Part shown: positions 10,450-22,136 of the stretch, piece after piece
Layout of the letters: every line of letters begins with the position of its first letter
How positions within the stretch are numbered: position 1 is the first letter of the stretch
Assembly (NCBI GenBank): GCA_037355855.1
Contig: CM074763.1
Location: forward strand, 3,286,001 to 3,350,000
DNA length: 64,000 bases
Source of the DNA: Pseudo-nitzschia pungens
Taxonomy: Eukaryota; Bacillariophyta; Bacillariophyceae; Bacillariales; Bacillariaceae
Direction of reading: 5' to 3'
Notes under the pieces: model-generated
The model's database searches: none
Seen by the model: only the letters and a program-made list of their open reading frames with translations
What the model was told of the DNA's origin: nothing
Made by a program: the position numbers and the translations under genes

Positions 10450-13400
10450 ATGGAGAACGGAAATGATCGAGGTGGGGAAAATGGCACAAGGGAGAATAGC
10501 GAAGGAAGAGCTACCGACGACCTTCCGCGGTCTCGGCGCCCCATTCCCGTTCCTCCCCCCGAAGCCTTTCGACGCGTGGGCAGCATTCCGTTTTTCGACG
10601 ACCCCGACAACAAAGGCGACAACAGTAGAAACCAGAGAAAGGATCCACCGGAGGCAACAACGGCATCAATTGCGTCAGCAGTAACTTTGTCCTCATCCAT
10701 GCCAGCACCGAAGCGTCCGTCCCTGTTGATTCGGCGGCAATCGTCTTTGTTCGGGCAACTGCCCGTCCGCGCCAAGAGCCGACTCTTTGGTGACATTGGT
10801 AGCAGCAGTAGTAATGATAATGATCATGATCATGCAAATACGAATGCCAATGCCAATGCCAATGCCAATGCCAACGCCTATGCCGGGGAATCGATCGCGG
10901 GATCCACGGCGATGAATCACTCGCGTTCGCAATCCACGTGGCTCCAAGACGATCATCAATCGACCCTGATGGGAGACGAAGGAGGATCCAAGATTCCTTC
11001 GCAGGACGATAATGCGTCGCAATGGAATCGCCGGAGCAAACCACCGTCCAAGCCTCAGAAACAGCAGCAGCAGCAGCAGCAGCAAGGAAAATCGTCCCTC
11101 TTTGGCGCCGTGATGCAAAAATTCGGTTCCGGCATTTCGAGTGCCTTCCCGATGCAGCCTCCTTCTTCGCCCTTTGGCAAGAGGCGATCCAGCAGTGTCG
11201 GCTACGGGAATGTCGATGCCTCACCACAAACGAATTCGCATGGCGGTGGCAGTGGCGGCGGCGGCGCCTTTCGCAGCCTCATCGGGAGTCCGTCCGGGAA
11301 AACCATCATGAGCATCGTGAACCAATTCCACAGCCCGTTCAAATTCCAATCGCCGGGTTCGGGTGACAAGAAACGACGTGGAAGGCGGCGACGTCTCTGG
11401 AGAGACGACGGCGACGAAGACGAGGACGAGGACGAGGACGGGGATGCCTTTACCACACCGACCAGGAAACGGCGGAGGGTACAACTGGACGACGACGACG
11501 ACGACGAAACCAGCAAACCCAGCGGAAACAATCTGTTTCCGGATCACGACAACAACGATTCGAGGTCGAGCCTCGGGGGTGGCATCGTCGACGAAAACTG
11601 GCGGGAAGCTCCCATTGTCGACTCCGAATCCGAGGCAGCGACCGGGACCCGCATGGAGTTCCTGGATTGGTCGCTCCCCACAAGGGTGCGCATCGAGGTC
11701 CACGGCTGCACTCCACGGGAACAACATCCCCGGACGAGAAGAATCCTGCACTCGTGGATTCGAGACGTGATGCGAGACAACCACGAGTTGCTCGCCCACT
11801 GGATCTACGACAGCCCCCGGCTGCCGAACAACGATGTTCCGGCGGCGGGCCATGGACCGGGATCCACCGGCACGCAGACCCAGCAGGGTCCGTGGTTCTC
11901 CGCCCGCAGCAACGGTGCCGCGAACCTCGCGACCCTGCCGAAAAGCATCGCATCGGCGAAATCGATGCCGAGCCGACAGGATTCTTTGAGCAAGCACAGG
12001 ACCGATTCGAGGCCTTGCAAGACCCGCGATGCCGGCGGTGACAACGACGATTCGTCGTCCGGTACCGCGGATCGGCTTGCCAAATACTTGATCACGTCCG
12101 TCCGGGGTCCTCGAGCCAGGTGTTCCCGGAAGCGGATTCTCGAAGAGCCGAGTTGGTGGGAGGAACCGGCGACCAATGGTGGTCCGTCGACTCTTGCGCG
12201 GGAGGATGCGAGGGGGCGATTGCAGCGGCAATGGCAACAAGCGATACGGTCTTTGTTCTCGAAATACCGACGCCGCACGATGTTGCACTCGAACGACGAC
12301 ACGGGTTCCAGAAATTCCATGGTCTTGGGTACCTACTTTTACTGCATAGGCGAAGATCACTCCGTCTTGTTTCGTGTTGCTGTTGCTGACGATAGCGACA
12401 GCGATGACCAAAGAAGAGACGCGGTGGTGCCCGTCGTCCTGATCTCGAGCACCAGCAAGGCGTTTCGGAATCTGCTGGAACAAAATGGGCTGAACCCGGA
12501 CGGCAGCGACCCAAACAAGGAACGCGACGAAAGCGTCGAATATTTGGAGTCCATTCCGGAGAGAGAGGCAAGAGAACGAAAAAGGATCGCGGCCGCTGTT
12601 CAGAAGAACAAACGGCTCTTCAACAAAGCGATTCTGAGCCCGGGAGTCAGTGCCGACCTGGAGGCTCTTCGTCGGGCCCAAGCCTTTGGGGAGTCGGCGG
12701 GTGCCGATTTCTTGGTCAAGGTGAAAAAAGCACATTCCGGGTCGGCCGACACCGAGAAGAACGACAACCTCCCAAAAGCCATGCGGATATCGGGATGGGA
12801 CAACGTCTCTGCGTTCTTCGAGGTCTACTGGAACCAACTCGGAGATGTTATGGGATCCATCGACGAGATATTCGCCGAAAATGGAATCTCTTTCCATCCA
12901 AAGACCACCGACAAAAGACTTCCCTTGTTGGTTTGTCCAAACACCAAAGGCCTCGGCAGCTTTGAACATGCCTCTATGAAGTCGCTCCGTTTCTTCCCGA
13001 CAGAAGCAACACAGGCAATCGACAGTCAGACGAAGAAGGGTGCGAACGGAGCCCAGGAACAACAAAATGCAACGAATCATAGCAACGGTATAGATGTACG
13101 TGGTATTCTTCTCCCGTGTGCGATTCGAAAGCTGTTGTTGTTGGCACGAAAGGAAATATTAAACGACGAGAAACAAGTAGCAGAATCGCATGGTGGGAGA
13201 CAAATCGATTTCGACAAAGCACAGCAAACGAACGAGCCGGATACTTCCCGATTCGTGGTGCTTCATTCCATCCGGTCGAGACAGACAGCACGCAAGAAGA
13301 AGGAAGGTTCGAATTCTCTCGTTGGAGGTCTTGCTGGAACTATGGTGTTCAACCAAGGAAGGAAGAGAAAAAGGAAGCCAGCAGAAAAATTAAAAAAAGA

Positions 13401-13542
13401 TGACGCTCATGAAAACTCTGTTTTCGAGTGTGCTTATGGCAAGGTCGTCTCCATGGCCGTTTGGGATACCCAACGGGAAGAAGTAGCAGCTTGTAAATTG
13501 GACAACGCCTTCCCAGACGATTGGTTTAAGGTCAAAAACTGA
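10450..13542 (+). CDS. DONSON-like replication fork protein (downstream neighbour of SON family)
   Basis: The protein has 1030 residues when started at the ATG at 10450, which lies in a strong context (GCCATGG). The open frame upstream of it lacks an ATG. The N-terminal 390 residues are disordered: Ser/Asn/Gln-rich with Gln, Asp and Asn-Ala repeats and basic patches. From about 400 the family core starts at EFLDWSLPTRVRIE. A second conserved block, TYFYCIGEDHSVLFRVAV (about 626-643), matches the DONSON pattern FYVCTYQFTVLFRAAG. A third near the end reads GILLPCAIRKLL. In animals DONSON helps assemble the CMG helicase and stabilises forks. Placement in the family is by these motifs only. The long low-complexity N-terminus is larger than in animals. 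Confidence 0.68.
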   Translation: MENGNDRGGENGTRENSEGRATDDLPRSRRPIPVPPPEAFRRVGSIPFFDDPDNKGDNSRNQRKDPPEATTASIASAVTLSSSMPAPKRPSLLIRRQSSLFGQLPVRAKSRLFGDIGSSSSNDNDHDHANTNANANANANANAYAGESIAGSTAMNHSRSQSTWLQDDHQSTLMGDEGGSKIPSQDDNASQWNRRSKPPSKPQKQQQQQQQQGKSSLFGAVMQKFGSGISSAFPMQPPSSPFGKRRSSSVGYGNVDASPQTNSHGGGSGGGGAFRSLIGSPSGKTIMSIVNQFHSPFKFQSPGSGDKKRRGRRRRLWRDDGDEDEDEDEDGDAFTTPTRKRRRVQLDDDDDDETSKPSGNNLFPDHDNNDSRSSLGGGIVDENWREAPIVDSESEAATGTRMEFLDWSLPTRVRIEVHGCTPREQHPRTRRILHSWIRDVMRDNHELLAHWIYDSPRLPNNDVPAAGHGPGSTGTQTQQGPWFSARSNGAANLATLPKSIASAKSMPSRQDSLSKHRTDSRPCKTRDAGGDNDDSSSGTADRLAKYLITSVRGPRARCSRKRILEEPSWWEEPATNGGPSTLAREDARGRLQRQWQQAIRSLFSKYRRRTMLHSNDDTGSRNSMVLGTYFYCIGEDHSVLFRVAVADDSDSDDQRRDAVVPVVLISSTSKAFRNLLEQNGLNPDGSDPNKERDESVEYLESIPEREARERKRIAAAVQKNKRLFNKAILSPGVSADLEALRRAQAFGESAGADFLVKVKKAHSGSADTEKNDNLPKAMRISGWDNVSAFFEVYWNQLGDVMGSIDEIFAENGISFHPKTTDKRLPLLVCPNTKGLGSFEHASMKSLRFFPTEATQAIDSQTKKGANGAQEQQNATNHSNGIDVRGILLPCAIRKLLLLARKEILNDEKQVAESHGGRQIDFDKAQQTNEPDTSRFVVLHSIRSRQTARKKKEGSNSLVGGLAGTMVFNQGRKRKRKPAEKLKKDDAHENSVFECAYGKVVSMAVWDTQREEVAACKLDNAFPDDWFKVKN

Positions 13543-13955
13543 GTATTTATTAGCGATAGTCTCGGTATTCGCTACGGATAAAATGAACCTTTTTATCTAT
13601 GCTCCTGAAAAAAGGAATTCTGGTTTAGAATAAAATCCAATTAATCAAAAAGTTGTTTCGCTTACTTTGCAGTCTACTTTCAAATTGCGAAGTAAGTTTC
13701 TTGCTGAAAATTCTTTGCCAATGATTCTTTTTGACACCAACACAATGATCATCACATGATTGCGTCTCGTGTCGATGGAGAAAATCTCATGCGATCGACT
13801 TCTCGACGAGTGCTGAAACAAAGGTCTACGACTAAAATTCGTTCTAACCGCAATTTCAATGCCGGGAGTTGTACTAAAGCCAAGGGCTGAAGAGCTTCTT
13901 TCACTTCACCTTCTGTTCTATATTACTGCTACAGCGAAGAAATTCTAGGAATTAT
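13543..13955. other. Convergent spacer, DONSON-like gene to clpP
   Basis: The 0.4-kb AT-rich interval sits between two genes reading toward each other. It should contain both polyadenylation regions, for example AATAAAATCC near 13629. Nothing else is recognised. Confidence 0.5.
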
Positions 13956-15038
13956 TTACAACTGAGTATCGGATTCCTTGTTGTACTCCAACACACGGTC
14001 GATGAGGCCGTAATCAGCGGCTTCGTAAGCACTCAAAAAGTTGTCACGATCCAGATCCTTGGTGATTCTTTCCGTGGTTTGTCCGGTCATCATGGAATAC
14101 ATCTTAACGAGGTTGTCACGGATTTTCAAAATTTGAGCGGCTTCGACCTTGATGTCCTCGGCCTGTCCCTGGGCACCTCCCATGGGCTGATGGATCATGA
14201 TTCGGGAGGAAGGAAGTGCCAGTCGCTTTCCCTTGCTTCCGGCCGCCAAGATAAAGCTGGCCATACTGGCCGCCAATCCAAGGTTGATGGTGATGACCTC
14301 CGACTGGATGTGTTGCATGCAGTCGATGATGGCCAATCCGGAGATGACGGATCCACCGGGGGAGTTGATGTAGAGGTAGATGGGTTTGGAGGAGTCCTCC
14401 GAGTCGAGGTACAACATGACACCGATGACCTGGTTGGCCAATTCATCGTCGATTTCGGCTCCCAAAAAGATGATGCGCTCACGGTACAGACGGTTGTAGA
14501 TGTCGACCCAATCGGCTTGTTGCGATCCGGGAACTCGGTAGGCAACCTTTGGTACTCCAATGGGCATCATTTTAACGCTGGAAACACCCGAAGACATCTT
14601 TGAGCTGGTGCTACGAGTTCCGAAGACCTTAGAAGCTACAATCTCCTTGGACATGGGAGCAATAACTCCATTGTTTCTGGGAACAAACGAAGGAGCTGCA
14701 TTGCATTTTGGGTATTGGTTGCGTTCGTATGAATCATTTCGACCAAGACATCACGTCGTATTTCAAAATGCACCACCGATGTTATTGTTGGCAAAATATC
14801 GGGTCGCGAAAGGAACAAAGGAAAACGCAGATTCAACGCACAATAACGGGATCCAAACCGGACTGTGAGTTTCTACGTGTTGTTTCAATGAGGCACATCC
14901 CATGGTAGGGATATACCGGCCCAAGATGGGTAAAATCCTCCTGCTTTCTTCATTCTCGTCCGCCGTCAACATCGTACCATAAGAAACAGCGGTCTGGATG
15001 ACTGCAAGGAGTCCCAAGAGAAGACAAAACGAACGCAT
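13956..15038 (-). CDS. clpP: ATP-dependent Clp protease proteolytic subunit, plastid-targeted, two exons
   Basis: The mature enzyme is the serine peptidase of the plastid Clp protease. Exon 2 (14695-13956) encodes the catalytic domain with Ser in [11 protein letters not shown], His in [10 protein letters not shown] and Asp in [10 protein letters not shown]. Its first in-frame ATG (14654) would give 232 residues and no targeting signal. I infer exon 1 at 15038-14978: [20 protein letters not shown], a clean signal peptide. The intron runs 14977-14696 (282 nt), with donor GTACG and acceptor TGCAG. Joining in phase 1 restores an open frame through [18 protein letters not shown] and gives 266 residues with a bipartite plastid presequence. 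In-frame stops inside the intron support splicing. The gene diverges from the plastid EF-Ts gene. Confidence 0.88.
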
Positions 15039-16469
15039 GGTTGTTGTATATTTCTTGTTTTCAATGAAGGCAAGAGATGCAGTGATAGCTCTTGTATCCC
15101 GCTCCGATAGTTCAGGGTTGCTGATCCAGAGTAAAAGCACATGTACCGGCACGGGAATTCTATTCTTCGTCGTATTGTCGTCGTCAGTGTTTTTCAGTCA
15201 CCATGGGAAAAAAATCGACGGGATCGGACAAAACATGAAGCTTTTGTCGCATTCCACGTGCGCGAGGGTCTTTGATCCGTCTGGACTGCGTCCGAGCGGA
15301 AGGAAGTTTTGAACCAAAACTGGGAGCGCGCAGATGCCAAAATTCGACTCCAAATTCCGAACAGCTGACAAACCGGACATGCGAAGATCTTTCGGCACTG
15401 CTGTTGCCGTAATTACGGTAGCAGGGAATTATTGTGATGTTGTCGTGCTGACTGACTCCTCGCACCAAACCGAGTTCTTGGTGGGAAAAGTAATTTGTAA
15501 GGTTACAACCATATGGGAGAGAAGGAAACAAACAAAATAATGCTGGATGATAATATTCCACCAATGCAAGACAACTCACAGTTTGTACAACATTTTACAA
15601 AGAAGGAGTTGTTGTACTACTAGTAGTACTACTGCTAACTTCTTGCTGATTCCAGTTCATTGAAACTCAACATGACACAAGAATGTAGATCTTGTACTGG
15701 AAGAAGTAAGATATTTTTCTGCTCACCTACTATGCTGGTCTATTGCTGTACCTAATCTGTTCTTGCTTCCACTCTCAAATATAGTTTGTCTTTTCCTGCT
15801 CTTGTCTTGCTTGTATATCTATGCCCATCAAATTTTCAACTTATTTGAACAGCAAAAAACCTTCTTGGCTCTTTCCGTCTCAATGAACTACTAAAAATAC
15901 TGATACTGTAACCTTCGGAACTTAGGAGCAGGTGTCAGCGTACGGGTACGTACGTACCTCTACAATTTCGGTAAGATTACTCGTACCGTAATTACGTGCC
16001 GGTAGAAAACGGCATTTCGCAATCTCATACGAAGTACAAGTAAAAAATTATCTTCGGAAACAAAATGGTGTGATGACCCATTCCTCCTCCCAATTTATTT
16101 CGTTTCCCCCCAAATCATAATGCCATCTCAACACATCACCATCAAACTCATCCCGTAAATTACCTAACCTTACGGTAACCTTACCGTAGCCATTAACCAT
16201 CGAAAGGATGACGTACATTCACTATGTCAGCGTGAAGTAAGGTTACCGTAAGATTTACGGTACAACAAACGCTTCAATCAATCTGAATGGAATCCTTTCC
16301 AACAGGATAACCGACCGTGTGAGTAATTACGATCGAACAAACAGTCTCGACGGATTTGGCAAATCCTTCTTAAACACTTGGCATACGACACAGTTCCGTC
16401 GTAGGTATCCATCGAATCGTTCGTTCACAACATACAGTACAATACAATACAATACAATAGCCGACAACC
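15039..16469. other. Shared promoter region of clpP and the EF-Ts gene
   Basis: The 1.4-kb interval lies between two divergent genes for plastid proteins. It has a 16-bp palindrome GTACTACTAGTAGTAC (about 15612-15627). A dense cluster of TAAGGTTAC, GTAACCTTACCG and GTACGTACG words lies at about 15945-16260. The last 35 bases before the EF-Ts start are AATAC repeats, probably 5' leader. No coding region is supported. Confidence 0.55.
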
Positions 16470-17456
16470 ATGAAGTTCTCTCTTCCCCTCTTCCTTCTCT
16501 CCGCCGGCACCGCGTCTGCCTTCCTTGCCGTGCCCCACCAGAGCACCAACACCATCTCCTCCACCAGTCTCTTCATGGGTGAGGTCACACCCAAGACCAT
16601 CAAGGCCCTCCGTGACCTCACCGGTGCCGGAATGATGGACTGCAAAAAGGCCCTGACGGAATCCGACGGTGACCAGGAAGCCGCCGCCGAATTCCTGCGC
16701 AAGAAGGGACTGGCCCAGGCCGACAAGAAGGCCTCCCGCGTCGCCGCCGAGGGCAAGATCGCGGTCGGCACGGGCAGCGACGGCACCGCCGTCATGGTCG
16801 AGGTCAACTGCGAGACCGACTTTGTGGGCAAGGACTCGACCTTCCTGAGCTACTGCGAACGCGTCGCCGGAGCCGCGGCTTCCATGGGAGACGGAAAGAG
16901 CGTCGAGGACCTCATGAAGGAGGAGGTCGATGGGGAGACCCTCGAGGAAACCCGGCAGGCCCTCGTCTCCAAGATCGGTGAGAACATCCAGGTCCGCCGC
17001 ATGGAATCCCGCGGGAACGGATCCACCGTCGTGGGTGGGTACGTCCACATGGGCACCATCGGTGTCCTCGTCGAGCTGGAGGGCGGTTCCGAGGAATTGT
17101 GCACGGACATCGCCATGCACGTCACGGCCATGAATCCTCCCTACGCAACCTCCGACGACGTCCCCTCGGACGTTTTGGAGAACGAAAAGCGCATCCTGAC
17201 GGAGCAGGCCCTCGAGAGCGGCAAGCCCGAAGCCATCGTGGAAAAGATGGTCGAGGGTCGCATCCGAAAATTCCTCGAGGAAAAGTGCCTGGTTTCGCAG
17301 AGTTTCGTCAAGGACGGCGACATGACCGTCCAGCAATTGCTCGACAAGAACGAGGCCAAGATGGTTGGCTTCAGCCGACTGGTCGTCGGTGAAGGAATCG
17401 AAAAGAAGGTCGACGATTTTGCCGCCGAGGTTGCCTCCATGGCCGCCGGCAAATAA
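16470..17456 (+). CDS. tsf: Plastid translation elongation factor Ts
   Basis: The 328-residue protein is the nucleotide exchange factor for plastid EF-Tu. It begins MKFSLPLFLLSAGTASAF, a textbook diatom signal peptide with an ASA-F cleavage junction at residues 15-18, so import into the four-membrane plastid is expected. The N-terminal UBA-like EF-Tu-binding helices contain the signature LRDLTGAGMMDCKKAL (about 48-63). The core has the second signature VEVNCETDFVGKD (about 110-122), followed by two dimerisation subdomains. The length agrees with bacterial EF-Ts plus a presequence. There is no intron. Codon use is strongly biased, as expected for a highly expressed gene. Confidence 0.94.
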   Translation: MKFSLPLFLLSAGTASAFLAVPHQSTNTISSTSLFMGEVTPKTIKALRDLTGAGMMDCKKALTESDGDQEAAAEFLRKKGLAQADKKASRVAAEGKIAVGTGSDGTAVMVEVNCETDFVGKDSTFLSYCERVAGAAASMGDGKSVEDLMKEEVDGETLEETRQALVSKIGENIQVRRMESRGNGSTVVGGYVHMGTIGVLVELEGGSEELCTDIAMHVTAMNPPYATSDDVPSDVLENEKRILTEQALESGKPEAIVEKMVEGRIRKFLEEKCLVSQSFVKDGDMTVQQLLDKNEAKMVGFSRLVVGEGIEKKVDDFAAEVASMAAGK

Positions 17457-18609
17457 ACCAACGAACCAACCAACCAACAAGGGGACGATGACGACAGAGC
17501 GAGCGAGCGAGCGAGCAAACAAAAACGCCTTGCAAACACCAAACTCAACCATTTCCTTCACGAACAGAGTGATCGACTCACTCTCTCTCTCCAGTTTCCT
17601 GCGATGATTCTGATCCAGGAGGTGGAAACGATCTGGCTATGTATGATACAAATAACTGTTTAGTTTAAATTTTCATGAACTCTTCTACGAATTCACGTAC
17701 CGATTACACAGTCCGAAATTAAAGGATAATTCCAATGAGGCTAACGCTTGAGGGTTCCATGCCTTCGAGCACATCACCCATTGCAGGTTCTCAAGGGATT
17801 GCTCAGTCCGCCACACTTCGTTCTCGTAATACTTCGTAGTTGTTTTTCCTATGGTTTGATGGATCTGTTGATGGATCTGTTGATGGATCTGCAATGATAG
17901 CAGACGATGATGATTCATCGAGATTCGAGGAAACGAACAAACCCGAGATTTTCTACGTGTACCGTAATTACCGTAGACATCATACCCAAAAAGAATAATA
18001 TCTACGGTAATTTACCGTGATTACTGTACGTGTACTCGAAAAATGGATCCGATAGGGTGGAAATGTTCCGCCCCCCTTTTCAAAGTTTGAGTTTTGTTCT
18101 CATAATTTTTCGCGGTGATGATTCATTCTTCACGATGGTTGTCGACAAGAACGTGCTACATTTTGAATTTGATTGGTGTGTAGGGATGCATGACTAAGCC
18201 GTATGGAGTAGTAGAAAGATACTTGTATGGTAAGAGTATGTACGATGTGGTAATCTTACGGTGTGCGTACCGTACAGGTTTCGAGTCCACATCCATCGTC
18301 ATCGATGCACCGGTAACTACGTGACCGTAACCTTACCTTGTACGAAGTAGGATACAGTAAGTAGTTACATGTACTCCTGATTCGTATGCGAACCGTGCAC
18401 GTTCCAACGAAAGTTTCAATCGGATACCAGTTCGTAACTTGCCCTAAGGTTACCGTACGAAACTCGTTGTTTTGAGAGGTCATTGCCGCAACGACCATCA
18501 TCGATAACTTACCGGTATGTAGAATGTAGAAGTTATGTACTTGTCCTTTCCCATCCCACAAATCTTTATTTTTGTCGTAACCAATTACGTCCGTAGCACA
18601 ACGAACACG
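17457..18609. other. Spacer, EF-Ts gene to adenosine kinase gene
   Basis: The 1.15-kb interval has no convincing gene. It contains a GATGGATCTGTT triplication (about 17858-17890). From about 17955 to 18370 it has repeated TACGGTAATTACCG and GTAACCTTACC words in both orientations. The final 60 bases precede the adenosine kinase start. Confidence 0.5.
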
Positions 18610-19925
18610 ATGTCTGCCCCTATTGGTACGTTCCGATCCACAGCACGGTACTCCTTGCAACCCCGTTAGGTTTCACGAAGACTGATGGTCGAATGGAATC
18701 CAAATAATGATTGACACAATCTAACGATGTAACCTTTCATCTGTTCGTCGTCGTCGTCGTCGTCGTCGTCGTTTTTTTCGTTGCCGTGTTTCGTTTGGCC
18801 TGCCTTTGCCGTGCAACAATTCGCTCTCGACCCCTGGCTACTACTTCTACTGTTACTATTACTGTTACTATTACTGTTACTATTACTGTTACTACAGAAT
18901 CCGGATCCATCCTGGGAATGGGAAACCCCCTTCTCGACATCTCGGCCAACGTCGGACAGGATGTCCTCGACAAGTACGGCGTCGAGATGAACTCCGCCAT
19001 CCTCGCCGAGGACAAGCACCAGCCCCTCTTCAAGGAACTGGTCGACAAGTACGATCCCAAGTACATTGCCGGTGGAGCCACCCAGAACTCCATCCGCGTC
19101 GCCCAGTGGATGCTCACCTCCGCCGGAAAGGCCAAGCACACCGCCTTTTTCGGCTGCGTCGGTGACGACGAGACCGGAAAGACCCTCGAAAAGTGCGCCC
19201 AGTCCGATGGCGTCCACGTCCACTACATGAAGGACACGGAAACCCCCACCGGAGCCTGCGCCGCCCTCATCAAGGACGGGGAGCGATCCCTCGTCACCAA
19301 CCTCGACGCCGCCAACAACTTCAAGCCCAGCCACCTGCAAACCGACGAGGCCAAGCAGATCATCGACCTGGCCAAGATCTATTACTCGGCCGGCTTTTTC
19401 CTGACCGTCTCGGTTCCCTCGCTGGTCGAGGTCGCCGAGCACGCCGTCGCCAACGACAAGACCTTTTGCCTCAACCTGTCGGCTCCCTTCATCGTCGACT
19501 TTTTCGGCGACCAGTTGGCCACCGCCATGGAATATGCCGATTTCTTGTTTGGCAACGAGAGCGAGGCCGCCGCCTACGGAAAGAAGCACGACATGGGAGA
19601 GGACCTCAAGGAGATTGCCCTCAAGGTCGCCGCCCTTCCCAAGAAGAACGGGTCCAAGCCCCGCACGGTCGTCTTTACGCAGGGATCCGAATCGACCATC
19701 GTGGCCGTGAACGGAACCGTCACCGAGTACGCCGTCGAGCCACTCGCCAAGGAGCTCCTGGTCGACACCAACGGAGCCGGGGATGCCTTTGTCGGAGGAT
19801 TCCTCGCCCAAATGGCGCAGGGCAAGGACATCGAGGCCTGCGTCAAGGCCGGACACTGGGCCGCCAAGTTCATCATCCAAACCTCGGGAACCCAATTGGA
19901 GAAGGCCTGCGACTACGCTCCGTAA
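18610..19925 (+). CDS. ADK: Adenosine kinase (PfkB family), two exons
   Basis: The enzyme phosphorylates adenosine to AMP and supports the methyl cycle by removing adenosine. The catalytic part begins ESGSILGMGNPLLDIS, the usual family start, and ends with the PfkB signature DTNGAGDAFVGGFL that carries the catalytic Asp and anion hole. The frame stays open upstream through a triplet repeat, but that extension has no ATG near the enzyme. I infer a 16-base coding exon 1 at 18610-18625 (MSAPI plus one base). An intron follows at 18626-18897 (272 nt; donor GTACG, acceptor TACAG), then exon 2 at 18898-19925. Phase 1 joining makes MSAPIESGSILGMGN and 347 residues, the normal family size. Confidence 0.9.
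18747..18897 (+). repeat. Simple-sequence arrays within the adenosine kinase intron
   Basis: The second half of the intron holds a CGT/TCG trinucleotide run (about 18747-18772). Near the 3' splice site lies an array of TTACTATTACTG-type units (about 18840-18893) that also serves as the pyrimidine-rich tract. The array keeps the frame open by chance, which gives a false N-terminal extension. Confidence 0.8.
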
Positions 19926-22101
19926 ACAAAACAAAAAGAAAAGCGTTGCGGCGAAGTACTATTTTTGTTTGCGTGTACCGCACTGCACGCATTATACTGC
20001 ACGTACTTTGAGCGATATATAAAGATTTGTGTGCAATAGACTTGGTTCGGTTCGGTTCTGTTTTGGTTTTTGTATTGGTATTATAATAGATTGCTGTATT
20101 GTATTGTGCCATGGTTTGGTGTGCATTCTCTGCTGATTGATTTCACCGGTTGGAACGCCGTATCGGTGCTTCCTGGGTTTCGCGAACCAATAAATCAAAG
20201 TACTCGTATGATCCTCTAGCATTATCATTGGAGTAATTTTTATTGATGGAGCGAAGCAGAGGATATTGCGGTCGCAGAACACAGAACACATGATTTGCGC
20301 TCGCTTGGGCTTCTTCTCGGAAGACCGCGTCCGAGAGGTTTTTCGCTAGCAACAACCACTGCGGACATACGACCATAATTGTGAAGCCGAATGGACCTTG
20401 CAACCGCATGCTCACGTACACACGGAGCACGCGGATGTGCTCATTGGCACTGTGAAGGTGGGAGTGGGCAGAGGCACGGATATCCTTCCCGACGATCTTC
20501 CGGGAAAGGCGACAGATCACAGATGCTCCTCCCGAGACTCGAATTTCTGGGGGAAGAAAAACCATTGTGTCTCGGTCTCTTTCTTCGAATCCAACAATGC
20601 ATGGATCGATGCATTGATGCATTCATTCATTCATTGATGCATTGATGCATTCCAAAAGGCTACCAAAGGAATGCCAACGACAAGAAAAGACAAGACAAGA
20701 CAAGACAAGACAAAACGAATCGAATCGAATCGCACCGCACCGCACCGAATCGCATAGCATAGTAGCATAGCATTCCACGCAACAAGTGCGGTTGTTCGTA
20801 TCCACAATAATACAGAGTACTACTACTATTCCTTCTTGTTGTTGTTTGGTTTCATCGTGTCCCGCCCCGACACCCGTCCAACCTGCCAGGAGAGGAACCA
20901 TCCACAAATGCGCCTCGTGGAGAATGAATGAACGAATCAATCAATCCTTGTTCTATTCTCTGGAGCAAATAATCTGAGAGGAATACGACTATGTTGCTGA
21001 TACTGTCTCCTCTCTTCTAGTGGGCAAGACAATTTCAACCAAGAAACAAGTTTTGTTGGCAAAACCACCACCATTAACTTCTTGTACAGAATCCACCATG
21101 ATGCCGAGTTCTATTACTACTATTTTATTCCATTCTTGGTGGTAGAATGAATCCATTTTAACAAGTAAGGTCTTACTTCGTAATAATGAATAATTATCTA
21201 TTCGTCACTTACACGTACCGGTTACCTTAGTCTTCTGTCCTTAAAAATTGATTTGCCATCATCCCTTCAACCAACCAATCAATCAATCAACAAAAAACAA
21301 AACTGTTGTGTTTCTTCCATGAGGATGATGGTAATTATCGAGTTTGGCACAGGCGCTTCAAAAACTACGGTAGGCCCCGCCGAAACTCCTTCGTATTATT
21401 ATTATTTCATCATCCTTCAGTTTCAGTCAATCGAGTTCGTATTTTTTTATGGCGCGCCGATTTACCCACCCTTTTTTCTACGGTGGACAGTACAAGTACG
21501 AGTAATTACGGTTCTATGCCGTAAGATTACTACCGGTACAAGTGCTGAAAGACTCGAAGACGGCACGGCACTTTGGTTCAATATCAAGACATCATCATCA
21601 TGCACGCAAACCCAAAACGTAATATCCAATCGAACAACTGTAGCGCTGTACGGTACGTACCGGTAAGGGGCATTGGAAATTGAAAGGAACGACACAATAA
21701 TATACGAAGTATACATTTTAAGATCTTACTCCATAATACGGTGAGGGACCTTTGGAACCGTGCAGTGATCGAACTAGACGCAAGATTGCAACCGGTCGGT
21801 ACAAGTACCGCACATCATTCACAACCAATACTAATACAGTACTCTCAACAGAGTACGTACCTGGCACTCGTACTTGCACCCAACACCGTGCTCGGGTGCG
21901 TGCCCACTCGAAGATTCACATCCCGACTACCGGTTCTGTAGATATTAAATATCCGAGCTTGTTAGTCTTAAAAGAGAAAGAAACCATCGAACATTTTGGA
22001 GACAAACAAGTCCGAGACACTTGGAGCGAAATCGAATTGGTACCGCCCGGACAACCGATCGAAAGATAAATATATATATATAGAGAGAGAGAGAGAAAGA
22101 G

Positions 22102-22136
<35 letters not shown>

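Noticed and set aside
11221..13080. 619-codon antisense frame in the DONSON-like gene
   Set aside because: Composition mirrors the opposite strand, there is no domain, and the plus-strand gene has conserved family blocks.
18711..18897. N-terminal extension of adenosine kinase through poly-Val/Thr
   Set aside because: It lies in a simple repeat, starts at a non-ATG codon, and a phase-correct intron explains it better.
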